In this document: positions 46,848-55,786 of the stretch, in pieces | Layout of the letters: every line of letters starts with the position of its first letter | How positions within the stretch are numbered: position 1 is the first letter of the stretch | Assembly (NCBI RefSeq): GCF_016894385.1 | Contig: NZ_CP069811.1 | Location: forward strand, 1,588,501 to 1,652,500 | Length of the DNA stretch: 64,000 nucleotides | Source: Cupriavidus oxalaticus | GTDB taxonomy: Bacteria > Pseudomonadota > Gammaproteobacteria > Burkholderiales > Burkholderiaceae | Direction of reading: 5' to 3' | Notes under the pieces: generated by a model | Database searches by the model: none | Told to the model about the DNA's origin: nothing | Seen by the model: the letters and a program-made list of their open reading frames with translations, nothing else | Translations under genes and position numbers: made by a program

Positions 46848-47798
46848 ATGTCCTTCCTTCGCGCCCTCACGCTTCGCCAGCTCCAGATCTTTGTCACGGT
46901 GGCCCGGCACGCCAGCTTCGTGCGCGCGGCCGAGGAGCTGCACCTGACACAGCCGGCGGTCTCGATGCAGGTCAAGCAGCTGGAATCCGTGGTGGGGCTG
47001 GCCCTGTTCGAGCGAATCCGGGGGCAACTCACGCTGACCGAGCCCGGCGACCGGCTGCTGCACCATGCCTCGCGCATCCTTGGCGAGATCAAGGATGCGG
47101 AGGAAGGCCTGCAGGCGGTCAAGGATGTCGAGCAGGGCTCGATCACGATCGGGCTGATCAGTACGGCCAAGTACTTCGCGCCCAAGCTGCTGGCGGGGTT
47201 TACGGCGCTGCATCCCGGCATCGACCTGCGCATTGCCGAGGGCAATCGCGAAACGCTGCTGCAGCTGCTGCAGGACAATGCCATCGACCTCGCATTGATG
47301 GGCCGTCCGCCGCGCGAGCTCGACGCGGTGTCGGAACCGATCGCCGCGCATCCCTACGTGCTGGTGGCCTCGCCGCGCCATCCGCTGCGCGGCGAGAAGC
47401 GTTTCGACCTGCAGGAGCTGCGCCACGAGACGATCCTGCTGCGCGAGCCGGGGTCCGGTACCCGCACCGTGGCGGAGTTCATGTTCCGCGATCACCTGTT
47501 CACGCCGGCCAAGGTGATTACGCTGGGCAGCAACGAAACCATCAAGCAGGCGGTGATGGCGGGCATGGGGATCAGCCTGCTGTCGCTGCATACGCTGTCG
47601 CTGGAACTGCGTACGGGGGAAATCGCATTGCTGGACGTGACGGGTACGCCGATCGAGCGCGTCTGGCATGTGGCGCATATGGCGAGCAAGCGGCTGTCTC
47701 CGGCCAGCGAGAGCTGCCGGGCCTATCTGCTTGAGCACGCTGCGGAGTTCCTGGGGAAGGAATATGCGGGGCTGCTGCCTGGGCGGCGCGTGGCGTGA
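46848..47798 (+). CDS. cbbR: CbbR, LysR-family activator of the cbb operon
   Basis: A 316-residue LysR regulator, divergent from cbbL. The helix-turn-helix is near the N-terminus (LRQLQIFVTVARHASFVRAAEELHLTQPAVSMQVKQLE), with the effector domain from about 95 on (GSITIGLISTAKYFAPKLLAGF). ATG at 46848 is chosen because it starts this family part; the frame upstream reads through cbbL. In Cupriavidus, CbbR activates the operon in autotrophic growth and its activity is set by metabolites such as phosphoenolpyruvate. The 180-bp gap holds the promoters and operators of both genes. Confidence 0.96.
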   Translation: MSFLRALTLRQLQIFVTVARHASFVRAAEELHLTQPAVSMQVKQLESVVGLALFERIRGQLTLTEPGDRLLHHASRILGEIKDAEEGLQAVKDVEQGSITIGLISTAKYFAPKLLAGFTALHPGIDLRIAEGNRETLLQLLQDNAIDLALMGRPPRELDAVSEPIAAHPYVLVASPRHPLRGEKRFDLQELRHETILLREPGSGTRTVAEFMFRDHLFTPAKVITLGSNETIKQAVMAGMGISLLSLHTLSLELRTGEIALLDVTGTPIERVWHVAHMASKRLSPASESCRAYLLEHAAEFLGKEYAGLLPGRRVA

Positions 47799-47836
47799 TG
47801 ATCCCAGGTGGGTTCGCCGGAGTGCAGTCGTCAAAA

Positions 47837-47865
47837 TTGACGCAAGACTGTTAATGGACTATATT
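47837..47865 (+). promoter_or_regulatory. Sigma70-type promoter of the toxin-antitoxin pair
   Basis: TTGACG (47837-47842) and TATATT (47860-47865) are separated by 17 bp. It is a near-consensus promoter 35 bp upstream of the antitoxin ATG. The region is richer in A and T than the surrounding cbb genes. Confidence 0.75.
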
Positions 47866-47899
47866 CGGTCTACTTATACCATCCCACAGGAGCCGTGCG

Positions 47900-48184
47900 A
47901 TGCGTATCGCCGATCACGTCAAGCCGATCAGCTATCTCAAAAGTGAAGCCGCGCAGATCGTCAAGGATCTCGCTGAATCCGGCGAACCATTGATCATCAC
48001 CCAAAACGGCGAAGCCAAGCTCGTTGTCCAGGACGTGCGCAGCTACGAATCCGATCGGCAGACACTGGCCTTGCTGAAGATTCTGGCCCTTGGGCAAAAG
48101 CAGATCGAGCAGGAAAAGTTTTCCGACATCGATGATGTGTTCGCAGAACTGGACGAACTGGATCGGCAAGAGAAGCGGCGCTGA
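47900..48184 (+). CDS. Phd/YefM-type antitoxin
   Basis: A 94-residue antitoxin. The N-terminal DNA-binding half reads MRIADHVKPISYLKSEAAQIVKDL, followed by the family segment GEPLIITQNGEAKLVVQDVRSYE, and a charged C-terminal tail that would neutralise the toxin. Its stop overlaps the toxin start by 1 base (TGATG), as usual in such pairs. It should repress its own promoter (TTGACG...TATATT upstream). The pair lies between cbbR and a two-component system, a neighbourhood that suggests horizontal insertion. Confidence 0.88.
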   Translation: MRIADHVKPISYLKSEAAQIVKDLAESGEPLIITQNGEAKLVVQDVRSYESDRQTLALLKILALGQKQIEQEKFSDIDDVFAELDELDRQEKRR

Positions 48185-48519
48185 TGGCCCCCAGATTGCT
48201 GAAGGCGAAGCTTCTCGACAGCGGTAAAGCCGAACTGAAGCGGGTGCGCCGCTATGTTGTGGACGCATTTGGCATGGCCGTCTGGGAAGACTCATATGCT
48301 CAGATCCAGGCGTCCATCGCTCGCATCCGGGAGTTTCCCGAATGCGGCCACATTGTCGATGAACTCAGCGGGCTAACCGCGGACAGGTTCCGCGAAGTGC
48401 ATTGCGGAAAGAATCGAATTATCTATGAAGTCAGGGACGACACCATCTACGTGCACTTGATCATGGATCAGCGTCGCGATCTGACTGCCCTGCTCCAAAA
48501 AATCATCCTGCAGGTTTGA
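48184..48519 (+). CDS. RelE/ParE-superfamily toxin
   Basis: A 111-residue toxin translated in overlap with the antitoxin. The family elements are AVWEDSYAQIQASIARIREFPECGH, the central RFREVHCGKNRIIYEV, and DTIYVHLIMDQRRDLTALL. The REVHCGKNRIIYEVRDDTI strand region is typical of ParE/RelE toxins. Whether it cuts ribosome-bound mRNA or poisons gyrase cannot be told by eye. Lower GC than neighbours. Confidence 0.85.
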   Translation: MAPRLLKAKLLDSGKAELKRVRRYVVDAFGMAVWEDSYAQIQASIARIREFPECGHIVDELSGLTADRFREVHCGKNRIIYEVRDDTIYVHLIMDQRRDLTALLQKIILQV

Positions 48520-48589
48520 CGCTTGCAGTCCTGCGCAGTGAGTCGAAAGCCTGGCACTACCGCTGCATGAGGAAGGCCTCCCTCCATGG

Positions 48590-48713
48590 TAATGCCGTTC
48601 AGTTAACCACCGTCGTTCCCGCGCAGGCGGGAACCCAGTGACTTCAAAAGACGCTGGATTCCCGCCTGCGCGGGAATGACAGTAGTGTTTGATGCCTTAA
48701 CTGAACGGCATTA
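48590..48713. mobile_element. MITE-like 124-bp hairpin element with 17-bp terminal inverted repeats and 12-bp direct repeats
   Basis: Outer ends are perfect inverted repeats TAATGCCGTTCAGTTAA (48590-48606) and its complement (48697-48713). Inside lie inverted 22-mers with one mismatch (48612-48633 and 48659-48680), built on a GC-rich hairpin unit. The element is bounded by the exact direct repeat CTCCCTCCATGG (48578-48589 and 48714-48725), as expected for a 12-bp target duplication. There is no coding capacity. A single copy of the inner unit recurs at 54116-54141. It sits downstream of the toxin gene and just after the convergent kinase. Confidence 0.85.
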
Positions 48714-48745
48714 CTCCCTCCATGGCCGACTGCGTCTTCCGCACG

Positions 48746-50845
48746 TCATGACACTCCGCCATCCGTCTCCGGCTGCGCCGCAGACCCGTCCTCGCGCAGC
48801 CAGACGATGAACTCCGCCCCCTGCCCCACCGTGCTTGCCACGGTAATGCGGCCACCATAGCGCTCCACCAGCGCGTAGCTGATGGACAGGCCGAGGCCGG
48901 TCCCCATCTGCTTCTTGGTGGTGAAAAACGGATTGAACAGATTGGGCAGGTCTTCCTCGCGGATGCCGCGGCCCGTGTCGCGCACATGCAGCGTCACGCC
49001 GTGCCCTTCCCAGTCGCGCGTGGCCAGCGTCAGTGTGCCCCCCTCCGGCATGGCGTGGATGGCATTGGTCAGCAGGTTGACGATGACCTGCTGCAGTTCG
49101 CTGCGGCTGATGCGCACGCGGCGTGTGGCCGCGCAGGCCAGTTCGACCCGGATGGCCGCGTCCTTCAGCATATGCCGCACCAGGTCCACGCAGCCGGCCG
49201 CGACCTCGCTCACATCCAGGCGCTCGGTATTGCCCGCGTAAGCCTCTGGCCGGACAAACTGCAGCAGCCGGTTGGTCAGCAGGTAGATGCGTCGCACCTG
49301 CTCATCGATCAGCCGCAATTCATGCCGGACCGGCTCCGCGGCCGGGCCGAGAATATCGCGGGCCACGTCCAGGTTGCCCTGGATCACCGCAATCGGATTG
49401 TTGATCTCATGTGCCACGCCCGCGGTAAGCTGCCCGGCGAGGGCGAGCTTTTCCGAGGTAATCAGCTGCTGCCGGGTCGCGCGCAGCACCGCATTCGCAT
49501 CCTCGAGCTCGCGGGTCCGCTCGGCGACCTTGCGATCGAGCGAGTCCGCCCAGTCCCGGAGCTCGGCATTGCGCTGCTGCAGGTCCGACAGCAGCTGGTC
49601 GAACTGGCCGGCGAGCTGGCCCAGCTCGTCCTCGCTGCGCACCGGGCCGACGCGCGCATTGTCGTTGCCGGCCTTGAGCGCGCGCATGGTGCCGACCATC
49701 TGCGTCATCGGCGTGAATACGCGCCTGGCCCACAGCAGCGAGAACAGCGCTCCCGCGACCGCCAGCAAGATGAACAGGCCCACCAGCACGCCCAGTGCCA
49801 GGTCCTTGGCCTGGCTGATCGGTTTGGCCAGGTAGCCCACGTAGAGCATGCCGATGCGCTGGCCGCGGCTGTCCGCGATGGGCTCGTAGGCGCTCATGTA
49901 GCGGTCGTTGACCACGAAGGCCAGATCCAGCCATTTTTCGCCGCGCAGCAGCACCTTGTCGCGCACCTCGCGCGAGACGCGCGTCCCCAGCGCGCGTTCG
50001 CCATGGAACAGCCGCACATTGGTGGCGATGCGCGTGTCGTCCAGGAACAGGGTCGCCGTGCCCTGGCTGCCGCTCGGCAGGGATTCCGGCTGGTAGACCA
50101 GTGCGTTGATGGTGTCGATGAAGGCAAGGTTGTGGTTCAGCAGCGTGCCGCCATGCAGGATCGCCACCAGCCTGCCCGCCCCGTCGACCACGGGCGCCGC
50201 CGCATGCACCACCATGCCGCGGGTTTCCATGGTCCTGTCGGTCGGCGCCGCATTGGCGGTGGTACGCAGCGTCACCTGCGCGCGCCTGGCAAGGTCGCCC
50301 GAGACGGCAGCCAGCTGCGCCGCGGACCAGGCGTCGGTGGCGGCATCCGCGCGGCCGGTCGCGGCGCTTTCCACCACGCGCCAGCCGGCGTAGTCCGTAC
50401 CCGCTGCACCAGCCGGCGCAGCGGCAAGCAACCGCCCGTTGGGATCGAGCAGCTGCAGGAAGTCGAGTCCGTGCGTACGCCGCGCGTCGGCCAGGATGCC
50501 GGGCATGGCGCTGCCGCGGCCAAGCCCGCTCACCAGCGCATGCGACCTGGCCTCCTGCAGGACCCGGTCCTTCACGCCGCCGACCATGTGCTCGAAGTAC
50601 TCGTGGGCGACCAGCAGGTCACTGTTGACCTTGTACGCCAGCAGCGCCTGGAACACGCGATCGCCCCACAGCGTCATCAACAGCAGCAGCGCCACCAGGG
50701 CCACCAGCAAAGGCGCAACCACGATCGACACCAGCTTGGCGCGCAGCGAGGCGCGATAGCGGCGCAGCAGCGCTGAGGGCGCTGAGGGAGTCGAGGGCGT
50801 TGAGGGCGTTGAGGACTTCAAGCGCGCAGGCCCCACTGCAGGCAT
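48746..50845 (-). CDS. Cache-type sensor histidine kinase of the oxalate/formate transporter locus
   Basis: A 699-residue membrane kinase. A Ser/Thr/Pro repeat (STPSTPSTPSAPSA) opens the protein, then a membrane span (about 37-58), a periplasmic cache-like sensor (about 60-335), a second span (GVLVGLFILLAVAGALFSLLW), a HAMP linker, a coiled coil, the H-box LTAGVAHEINNPIAVIQGNLD, and a HATPase with VNLLTNAIHAM, DTGRGI and GTGLGLSIS. Its start overlaps the 3' end of the NtrC-type regulator gene by 28 bp, which makes them partners. The signal is probably a small carboxylate, in view of the divergent oxalate/formate-type carrier; this is inferred from context. Confidence 0.9.
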   Translation of the reverse strand: MPAVGPARLKSSTPSTPSTPSAPSALLRRYRASLRAKLVSIVVAPLLVALVALLLLMTLWGDRVFQALLAYKVNSDLLVAHEYFEHMVGGVKDRVLQEARSHALVSGLGRGSAMPGILADARRTHGLDFLQLLDPNGRLLAAAPAGAAGTDYAGWRVVESAATGRADAATDAWSAAQLAAVSGDLARRAQVTLRTTANAAPTDRTMETRGMVVHAAAPVVDGAGRLVAILHGGTLLNHNLAFIDTINALVYQPESLPSGSQGTATLFLDDTRIATNVRLFHGERALGTRVSREVRDKVLLRGEKWLDLAFVVNDRYMSAYEPIADSRGQRIGMLYVGYLAKPISQAKDLALGVLVGLFILLAVAGALFSLLWARRVFTPMTQMVGTMRALKAGNDNARVGPVRSEDELGQLAGQFDQLLSDLQQRNAELRDWADSLDRKVAERTRELEDANAVLRATRQQLITSEKLALAGQLTAGVAHEINNPIAVIQGNLDVARDILGPAAEPVRHELRLIDEQVRRIYLLTNRLLQFVRPEAYAGNTERLDVSEVAAGCVDLVRHMLKDAAIRVELACAATRRVRISRSELQQVIVNLLTNAIHAMPEGGTLTLATRDWEGHGVTLHVRDTGRGIREEDLPNLFNPFFTTKKQMGTGLGLSISYALVERYGGRITVASTVGQGAEFIVWLREDGSAAQPETDGGVS

Positions 50846-52209
50846 TTGCGGTCCAGCGTGCGCCGCGAGATGCCGAGCCGGCGCGCGGCTTCCACGCGGT
50901 TGCCGCCCTCCGCCGCCAGCACCTGCAGGATATGGCGGCGCTCGACGGCTTCCAGCGAGGCAGCGTCTTCGGAAGCTTCGCCGTGCGCCTGCGGCGTGCC
51001 GGCGTCGCCAGGCTCGTCGGCCTGGGCCAGCAGCTCGACCGGGTACTCGCCCAGGATCAGCGCCCGCTCCACCAGGTTGCGCAGCTCGCGCGCATTGCCC
51101 GGCCAGTCATAGGTCTTGAGCAGGCACATCAGCGACGGCGACAGCGGCACCGGCGGCAGCCCCAGCTGTGCCGACAGCTGCTCCGAGAAATGCTCGGCCA
51201 GCGGCACCACGTCTTCCGGCCGCGTGCGCAGCGGCGGGATGGTCACGGCGACCACGTCGAGGCGGTAGAACAGGTCCTGGCGGAAGCGCCCCGCGGCAAC
51301 CTCGTTGGCCAGGTTGCGGTTGCAGGCGGCCACGATGCGCACGTCCACCGCGATCTCGCGCTCGGTGCCGAGCGGGCGGATGCGCCGGTCCTCGATCACG
51401 CGCAGCAGCTTGGCCTGCATCGCCAGCGGCAGTTCCGAGATCTCGTCCAGGAACAGCGTGCCGCCGTCGGCATAAAGGAACAGGCCGTGGCGCGCGCCAG
51501 CGGCACCGGTGAAGGCTCCTTTGGCGTGACCGAACAGCTCGCTTTCGATGATCTCGGGCGCCATCGCGCCGCAGTTCAGCGGCACGAACTGGCCCTGGCG
51601 GCCGCTGAGCCGGTGCAGCTCGCGCGCCACCACTTCCTTGCCGGTGCCGGACTCGCCCGTCACCAGCACCGTGGATGGCATCGGCGCGACCCGCGCGACC
51701 AGCGCCATCACCTTCTGCATGGCTTCCGACTCGCCGATGAAGTCCTTGTGGATGGTGTACTTGTCCAGCTCGCGGCGCAGCAGGTAGTTCTCGCGCGCGA
51801 GCCGGGCCTGGTTGAAGCAGCGCCGGATGGCGTTGAGCACCTGGTCGACACGGAACGGCTTGACGATGAAGTCCGCCGCGCCGGAGCGCAGCGCGGCAAT
51901 GGCCGTGTCCATGTCGGCGAAGGCGGTCATCAGGATGACGTCGGCGGGATTGCCGGCTGCGCGCAGTGCCTGGAGCCACTCCATGCCGCTGGCGCCGGGC
52001 AGCGCCACGTCCAGCAGGATCAGGTCCACATGGCGCTGCTCCAGCAGCGCGGCGCCCGCTTCGGCGCTGTCGGCCGTCAACACGCTGCCGACCTTGCCTT
52101 CCAGCGCCCGTGACAGGAACGAACGCATGCCGGCCTCGTCGTCCACCACCAGGATCGTGCGGCGCTGCCAGTTGTCGGCTTCGGCGGCGTTGCTTTGTCG
52201 TTCGCTCAT
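50818..52209 (-). CDS. NtrC-type sigma54-dependent response regulator
   Basis: A 463-residue regulator with a receiver domain (phospho-acceptor D67 in [10 protein letters not shown]), a sigma54-activating AAA+ domain (P-loop [16 protein letters not shown], the sigma54-contact loop GAFTGA, and the Walker B region GGTLFLDEI) and a C-terminal Fis-type helix-turn-helix ([16 protein letters not shown]). The start at 52209 is set by the first ATG of the receiver domain; the longer frame lacks homology. It should activate the divergent transporter gene at 52506, whose upstream region has a -24/-12 promoter and two matching dyads. Confidence 0.93.
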   Translation of the reverse strand: MSERQSNAAEADNWQRRTILVVDDEAGMRSFLSRALEGKVGSVLTADSAEAGAALLEQRHVDLILLDVALPGASGMEWLQALRAAGNPADVILMTAFADMDTAIAALRSGAADFIVKPFRVDQVLNAIRRCFNQARLARENYLLRRELDKYTIHKDFIGESEAMQKVMALVARVAPMPSTVLVTGESGTGKEVVARELHRLSGRQGQFVPLNCGAMAPEIIESELFGHAKGAFTGAAGARHGLFLYADGGTLFLDEISELPLAMQAKLLRVIEDRRIRPLGTEREIAVDVRIVAACNRNLANEVAAGRFRQDLFYRLDVVAVTIPPLRTRPEDVVPLAEHFSEQLSAQLGLPPVPLSPSLMCLLKTYDWPGNARELRNLVERALILGEYPVELLAQADEPGDAGTPQAHGEASEDAASLEAVERRHILQVLAAEGGNRVEAARRLGISRRTLDRKCLQWGLRA

Positions 52210-52312
52210 CACTTTGGTTGTTGCGGTGCAGGCGGAGAGTCTAGCGACTGTGCGCGATCCGCCTGTATTGGGGTTAAACCGACCCAACCGTGCGCGGCAG
52301 CCGCCACGGATG

Positions 52313-52358
52313 GACATTTTGACCCGCGCGCCGGGCCCGCGCCCGGACATTTTGTCCG
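52313..52358. promoter_or_regulatory. Pair of NtrC-regulator binding sites (UAS)
   Basis: GGACATTTTGACC (52313-52325) and GGACATTTTGTCC (52346-52358) are near-identical dyads with arms GGACA / TG(A/T)CC. Their start points are 33 bp apart, about three helical turns, so both face the same side of the DNA. They lie 64-109 bp upstream of the -24 element, the typical reach of an NtrC-type activator. Confidence 0.75.
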
Positions 52359-52421
52359 TTGGCCCGCCCTTGCGGAAGGCCGCTTGCCGCAACCCGTTGA
52401 CTGCAAACGGCATCCGCCACC

Positions 52422-52435
52422 GGCACGGCTCTTGC
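52422..52435 (+). promoter_or_regulatory. Sigma54 (-24/-12) promoter of the OFA transporter
   Basis: GGCACGGCTCTTGC (52422-52435) has the invariant GG and GC spaced by exactly 10 bp and fits the consensus GGCAC-N5-TTGC. Transcription should begin near 52447, about 60 nt upstream of the transporter ATG. It is flanked upstream by the two activator dyads. Confidence 0.85.
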
Positions 52436-52505
52436 TGAACGACGCGCTCCAGCCCGGCGCACCCGCGCAACAAGAGGCTGCCACTTCCAGGTAGGAGACC
52501 ACTTC

Positions 52506-53936
52506 ATGACCTATTCCGCGCAAGCGCAAACGCCCTCCGAGCAACAGGCGCCACACCGTTCCGGGCCATCGCAATCGCGGCCATCGCCCTTCTCCAAGGA
52601 AGCGATCATCGCCCGCCCCGGCTTCAACCGCTGGATGGTGCCGCCTGCCGCGCTGGCAGTCCACCTGTGCATCGGCCAGGCTTACGCGTTCTCGGTCTTC
52701 AATGAGCCGCTGACCCGGATCCTTGGCATCACGAGCCCGGCGCCGGGCGACTGGCAGCTGACCACGCTGGGGTGGGTGTTCTCGCTGGCGATCTTCTTCC
52801 TCGGCATCTCGGCCGCGTTTGCCGGCAAGTGGCTGGAGAAGGTCGGGCCGCGCCGCACCATGTTCACGGCCGCATGCTGCTTCGGCGGCGGCTTCGTGGT
52901 GTCGGCGGCGGGAATCTGGCTGCACCAGATCTGGATGCTGTACCTGGGCTACGGCGTGCTGGGCGGGATCGGGCTCGGGCTTGGCTACGTGTCGCCGGTG
53001 TCCACGCTGATCCGCTGGTTCCCGGACCGCCGCGGCATGGCCACCGGGATGGCGATCATGGGCTTCGGCGGCGGCGCGATGATCGGCGCGCCGCTGTCGG
53101 TCGCGCTGATGAACCACTTCAAGAGCGCCACCAGCGCCGGCGTGGCCGAGACCTTCCTGGTCATGGGCGTGATCTATTTCATTTCGATGTCGCTTGGCGC
53201 GCTGGCGATCCGCATCCCGGCCCCGGGCTGGGCGCCTGCCGGCTTTGTGCCCAAGGCCAAGGCGAGCAAGATGGTCACGCACGCCAATGTGCATATCGAC
53301 CAGGCGCTGAAGACGCCGCAGTTCTACCTGCTGTGGCTGATCCTGTTCCTGAACATCACGGCAGGCATCGGCGTGCTGGGCCAGGCCGCGGTGATGATCC
53401 AGGAAACCTTCAAGGGCACCATCACCGCCGCGGCCGCGGCCGGCTTCGTCGGCCTGCTCAGCATCGGCAACATGACAGGGCGCTTCCTGTGGAGCTCGGC
53501 CAGCGACTACTTCGGCCGCAAGCTGACCTACGCCATTTTCTTCGCCTTCGGCGCGGCGCTCTACCTGGCCGTGCCGGCGATCGGCGCCGCCGGCAACGTG
53601 GCGCTGTTCGTGGCCTGCTACTTCCTGATCCTGACCATGTACGGCGGCGGCTTCAGCACCATTCCCGCCTACCTGGCGGACATGTTCGGCACCGCGTACG
53701 TGGGCGGCATCCATGGCCGCCTGCTGACCGCCTGGGCCGCCGCCGGCATTGCCGGGCCGGCGCTGGTGAACTACATCCGCGAGTACAAGCTGGCGCTGGG
53801 CGTGCCCAGGTCAGAGGTCTACGTCGATACCCTGCACATCATGGCGGGCCTGCTGGTGGTTGGCTTCGTCTGCAACCTGCTGATCCGGCCGGTGCATGCG
53901 CGGCACCACCTGCGCGAAGCAGCCAGCGCGGCCTGA
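52506..53936 (+). CDS. OFA-family MFS transporter (oxalate/formate antiporter-like)
   Basis: A 476-residue MFS carrier with twelve predicted spans. The N-terminus (RWMVPPAALAVHLCIGQAYAFSVF) and the block GYGVLGGIGLGLGYVSPVSTLIRWFPDRRGMATGMAIMGFGGGA are typical of the OFA subfamily; members exchange oxalate for formate or carry other monocarboxylates. TMYGGGFSTIPAYLADMFG and GRLLTAWAAAGIAGP mark the second half. It is followed at once by its 40-residue small partner and is controlled, by inference, by the divergent two-component system through a sigma54 promoter. Confidence 0.9.
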   Translation: MTYSAQAQTPSEQQAPHRSGPSQSRPSPFSKEAIIARPGFNRWMVPPAALAVHLCIGQAYAFSVFNEPLTRILGITSPAPGDWQLTTLGWVFSLAIFFLGISAAFAGKWLEKVGPRRTMFTAACCFGGGFVVSAAGIWLHQIWMLYLGYGVLGGIGLGLGYVSPVSTLIRWFPDRRGMATGMAIMGFGGGAMIGAPLSVALMNHFKSATSAGVAETFLVMGVIYFISMSLGALAIRIPAPGWAPAGFVPKAKASKMVTHANVHIDQALKTPQFYLLWLILFLNITAGIGVLGQAAVMIQETFKGTITAAAAAGFVGLLSIGNMTGRFLWSSASDYFGRKLTYAIFFAFGAALYLAVPAIGAAGNVALFVACYFLILTMYGGGFSTIPAYLADMFGTAYVGGIHGRLLTAWAAAGIAGPALVNYIREYKLALGVPRSEVYVDTLHIMAGLLVVGFVCNLLIRPVHARHHLREAASAA

Positions 53937-53973
53937 CCGCGCCTGCCATCAAAGAAATCCCAGGAGACAAACC

Positions 53974-54096
53974 ATGGAAAACGGCCGCACTTTTGGCAAG
54001 ACCCTGCTGCTGCTCGCGTTCTGGACCTATGTGCTGATCCCGCTGGGCGCGGGCATCTGGTCGACCCTCGGCAAGGCGATGACGCTGTTCAGCTGA
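53974..54096 (+). CDS. MFS transporter small subunit (40 aa)
   Basis: A 40-residue single-span peptide, MENGRTFGKTLLLLAFWTYV... and GIWSTLGKAMTLF, starting 37 bp after the carrier gene with an ideal CAGGAGACAAACC ribosome-binding site. It matches the class of short membrane peptides that accompany OFA transporters in proteobacteria. It is too short for most gene finders. It may stabilise or couple the carrier. Confidence 0.85.
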   Translation: MENGRTFGKTLLLLAFWTYVLIPLGAGIWSTLGKAMTLFS

Positions 54097-54115
54097 GGGA
54101 CAGCATTTCTTGCTT

Positions 54116-54141
54116 GTCGTTCCCGCGCAGGCGGGAATGAC
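54116..54141. repeat. Dispersed hairpin repeat, single copy of the MITE inner unit
   Basis: GTCGTTCCCGC (54116-54126) pairs with GCGGGAATGAC (54131-54141), one mismatch and a 4-nt loop. The first 22 bp are identical to 48612-48633 inside the 124-bp element. Here it stands alone 20 bp after the small transporter subunit and may end that transcript. Confidence 0.8.
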
Positions 54142-54314
54142 TTCAGGGACTGACGCGCTATCTGAACTGCAGCCCTGGGTACCCCTGAACAACTGAGCTT
54201 GAACAGTTCCCCCAGAACTGTATCCCTGGCGGGCAGGCTGTCATCCGTACTCTTATCCGTAATGTCGCGGCACGGTCCATCGTGCCGGCGGCGCCCCCCA
54301 CGGAGAGCACCTCA

Positions 54315-55766
54315 ATGCACGGACTCACAGCCCTGGACCTTGCCCGAATCCAGTTCGGGTTCACGGTTTCCTTTCATATCCTGTTTCCCGCCATCACGAT
54401 CGGGCTGGCCTGCTTCCTGGCGTTCCTGGAAGCGCGCTGGCTGCGCACGCAGGACCCCGTCTACAGGACCCTGTACCAGTTCTGGATCAAGATCTTCTCG
54501 ATCAACTTCGGCATGGGGGTCGTTTCCGGCCTGGTCATGGCCTATGAGTTCGGCACCAACTGGTCGGGCTTCTCGCAGTTCGCCGGGGGCATCACCGGCC
54601 CGCTGCTGACCTACGAGGTGCTGACCGCCTTCTTCCTGGAGGCCGGCTTTCTCGGCGTGATGCTGTTCGGCTGGAACCGCGTCGGGCCGGGGCTGCATTT
54701 CTTCTCGACGGTCATGGTGGCGCTCGGCACCATGATTTCCTCGACCTGGATCCTGGCGTCCAACAGCTGGATGCACACGCCCGCCGGCTATGCCATCGTT
54801 GCCGGCAAGGTGGTGCCCACCGACTGGCTGGAGGTGATCTTCAACCCGTCGTTCCCCTACCGCCTCGCGCACATGGTCATCGCGGCGCTGCTGTCGACGG
54901 CACTGTTCGTGGCGGCGTCGTCGGCCTGGCAGCTGCTGCACGGGCGCGCCGTCCCCGCCGCGCGCAAGATGCTGTCGCTGGCGATGTGGATGGTGCTGAT
55001 CACCGCGCCGATCCAGGCGATGGTGGGCGACGCCCACGGCCTGAACACGCTGAAGCACCAGCCCGCCAAGATCGCGGCGCTGGAGGGGCACTGGAACACG
55101 GCCGCCAAGGATGACAAGAACGGCTTCCCGCTGATCGTGTTCGGCATTCCCGACATGGAGCGCGAGGAGACCCGCTACGCCATCGAGATCCCGCGCCTGG
55201 GCAGCCTGATCCTGACGCACAGCTTGGACGGGCAGATCCGCGGGCTGAAGGACTTCCCCAAGGAAGACCGCCCCAACGCCACGGTGCTGTTCTTTACCTT
55301 CCGCGTCATGGTGGGCCTGGGCGTGGCGATGATCGCCTTCGGCCTGCTGGGATGGGCACTGCGCCGCAACGGCGCGCTGTACCGGTCCAAAGCCTTCCTG
55401 CGCCTGGCCGTGGCGATGGGCCCCACCGGCCTGATCGCGCTGCTGGCTGGCTGGATGACCACCGAGATCGGCCGCCAGCCGTGGGTGGTGTACGGGCTGC
55501 AGCGTACCCGGGATGCCGTGTCCGCGCATGCGGCCGGCCCGGTGGCGCTGTCGCTGGCGTTGTTCGTGGTGGTGTACTTCGTCTGCTTCGGCGTCGGCAT
55601 CCGCTACATGCTCAAGCTGGCCAGCGCCGGCCCCGCTCCCGACGCACATCCGCACCCGCATCCCAACGACAGACCGTCGTACGGTCCCGGCAGCGTCGTT
55701 CCCGCCGCCATCGCCGCGGCTTCCGCACCCCAGGCGATGGCCCGGCACGGCCACCGCGAATCCTGA
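54315..55766 (+). CDS. cydA: Cytochrome bd-type quinol oxidase subunit I (CIO-like)
   Basis: A 483-residue membrane subunit holding the heme groups and quinol site of a bd-type terminal oxidase. Conserved parts: [24 protein letters not shown] with the heme-ligand histidine, [63 protein letters not shown], and [16 protein letters not shown]. Its Q-loop is short, as in the cyanide-insensitive (CioA) branch. The ATG at 54315 has GGAGAGCACC upstream. Operon with cydB and a DUF2474 gene. Confidence 0.95.
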   Translation: MHGLTALDLARIQFGFTVSFHILFPAITIGLACFLAFLEARWLRTQDPVYRTLYQFWIKIFSINFGMGVVSGLVMAYEFGTNWSGFSQFAGGITGPLLTYEVLTAFFLEAGFLGVMLFGWNRVGPGLHFFSTVMVALGTMISSTWILASNSWMHTPAGYAIVAGKVVPTDWLEVIFNPSFPYRLAHMVIAALLSTALFVAASSAWQLLHGRAVPAARKMLSLAMWMVLITAPIQAMVGDAHGLNTLKHQPAKIAALEGHWNTAAKDDKNGFPLIVFGIPDMEREETRYAIEIPRLGSLILTHSLDGQIRGLKDFPKEDRPNATVLFFTFRVMVGLGVAMIAFGLLGWALRRNGALYRSKAFLRLAVAMGPTGLIALLAGWMTTEIGRQPWVVYGLQRTRDAVSAHAAGPVALSLALFVVVYFVCFGVGIRYMLKLASAGPAPDAHPHPHPNDRPSYGPGSVVPAAIAAASAPQAMARHGHRES

Positions 55767-55786
55767 ATCCTGAACAGGTGATCGAC

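Noticed and set aside
48614..48680. CRISPR-like array in the 48.6-kb repeats
   Set aside because: Only two copies in inverted orientation, forming one hairpin element; there are no regular spacers or cas genes.
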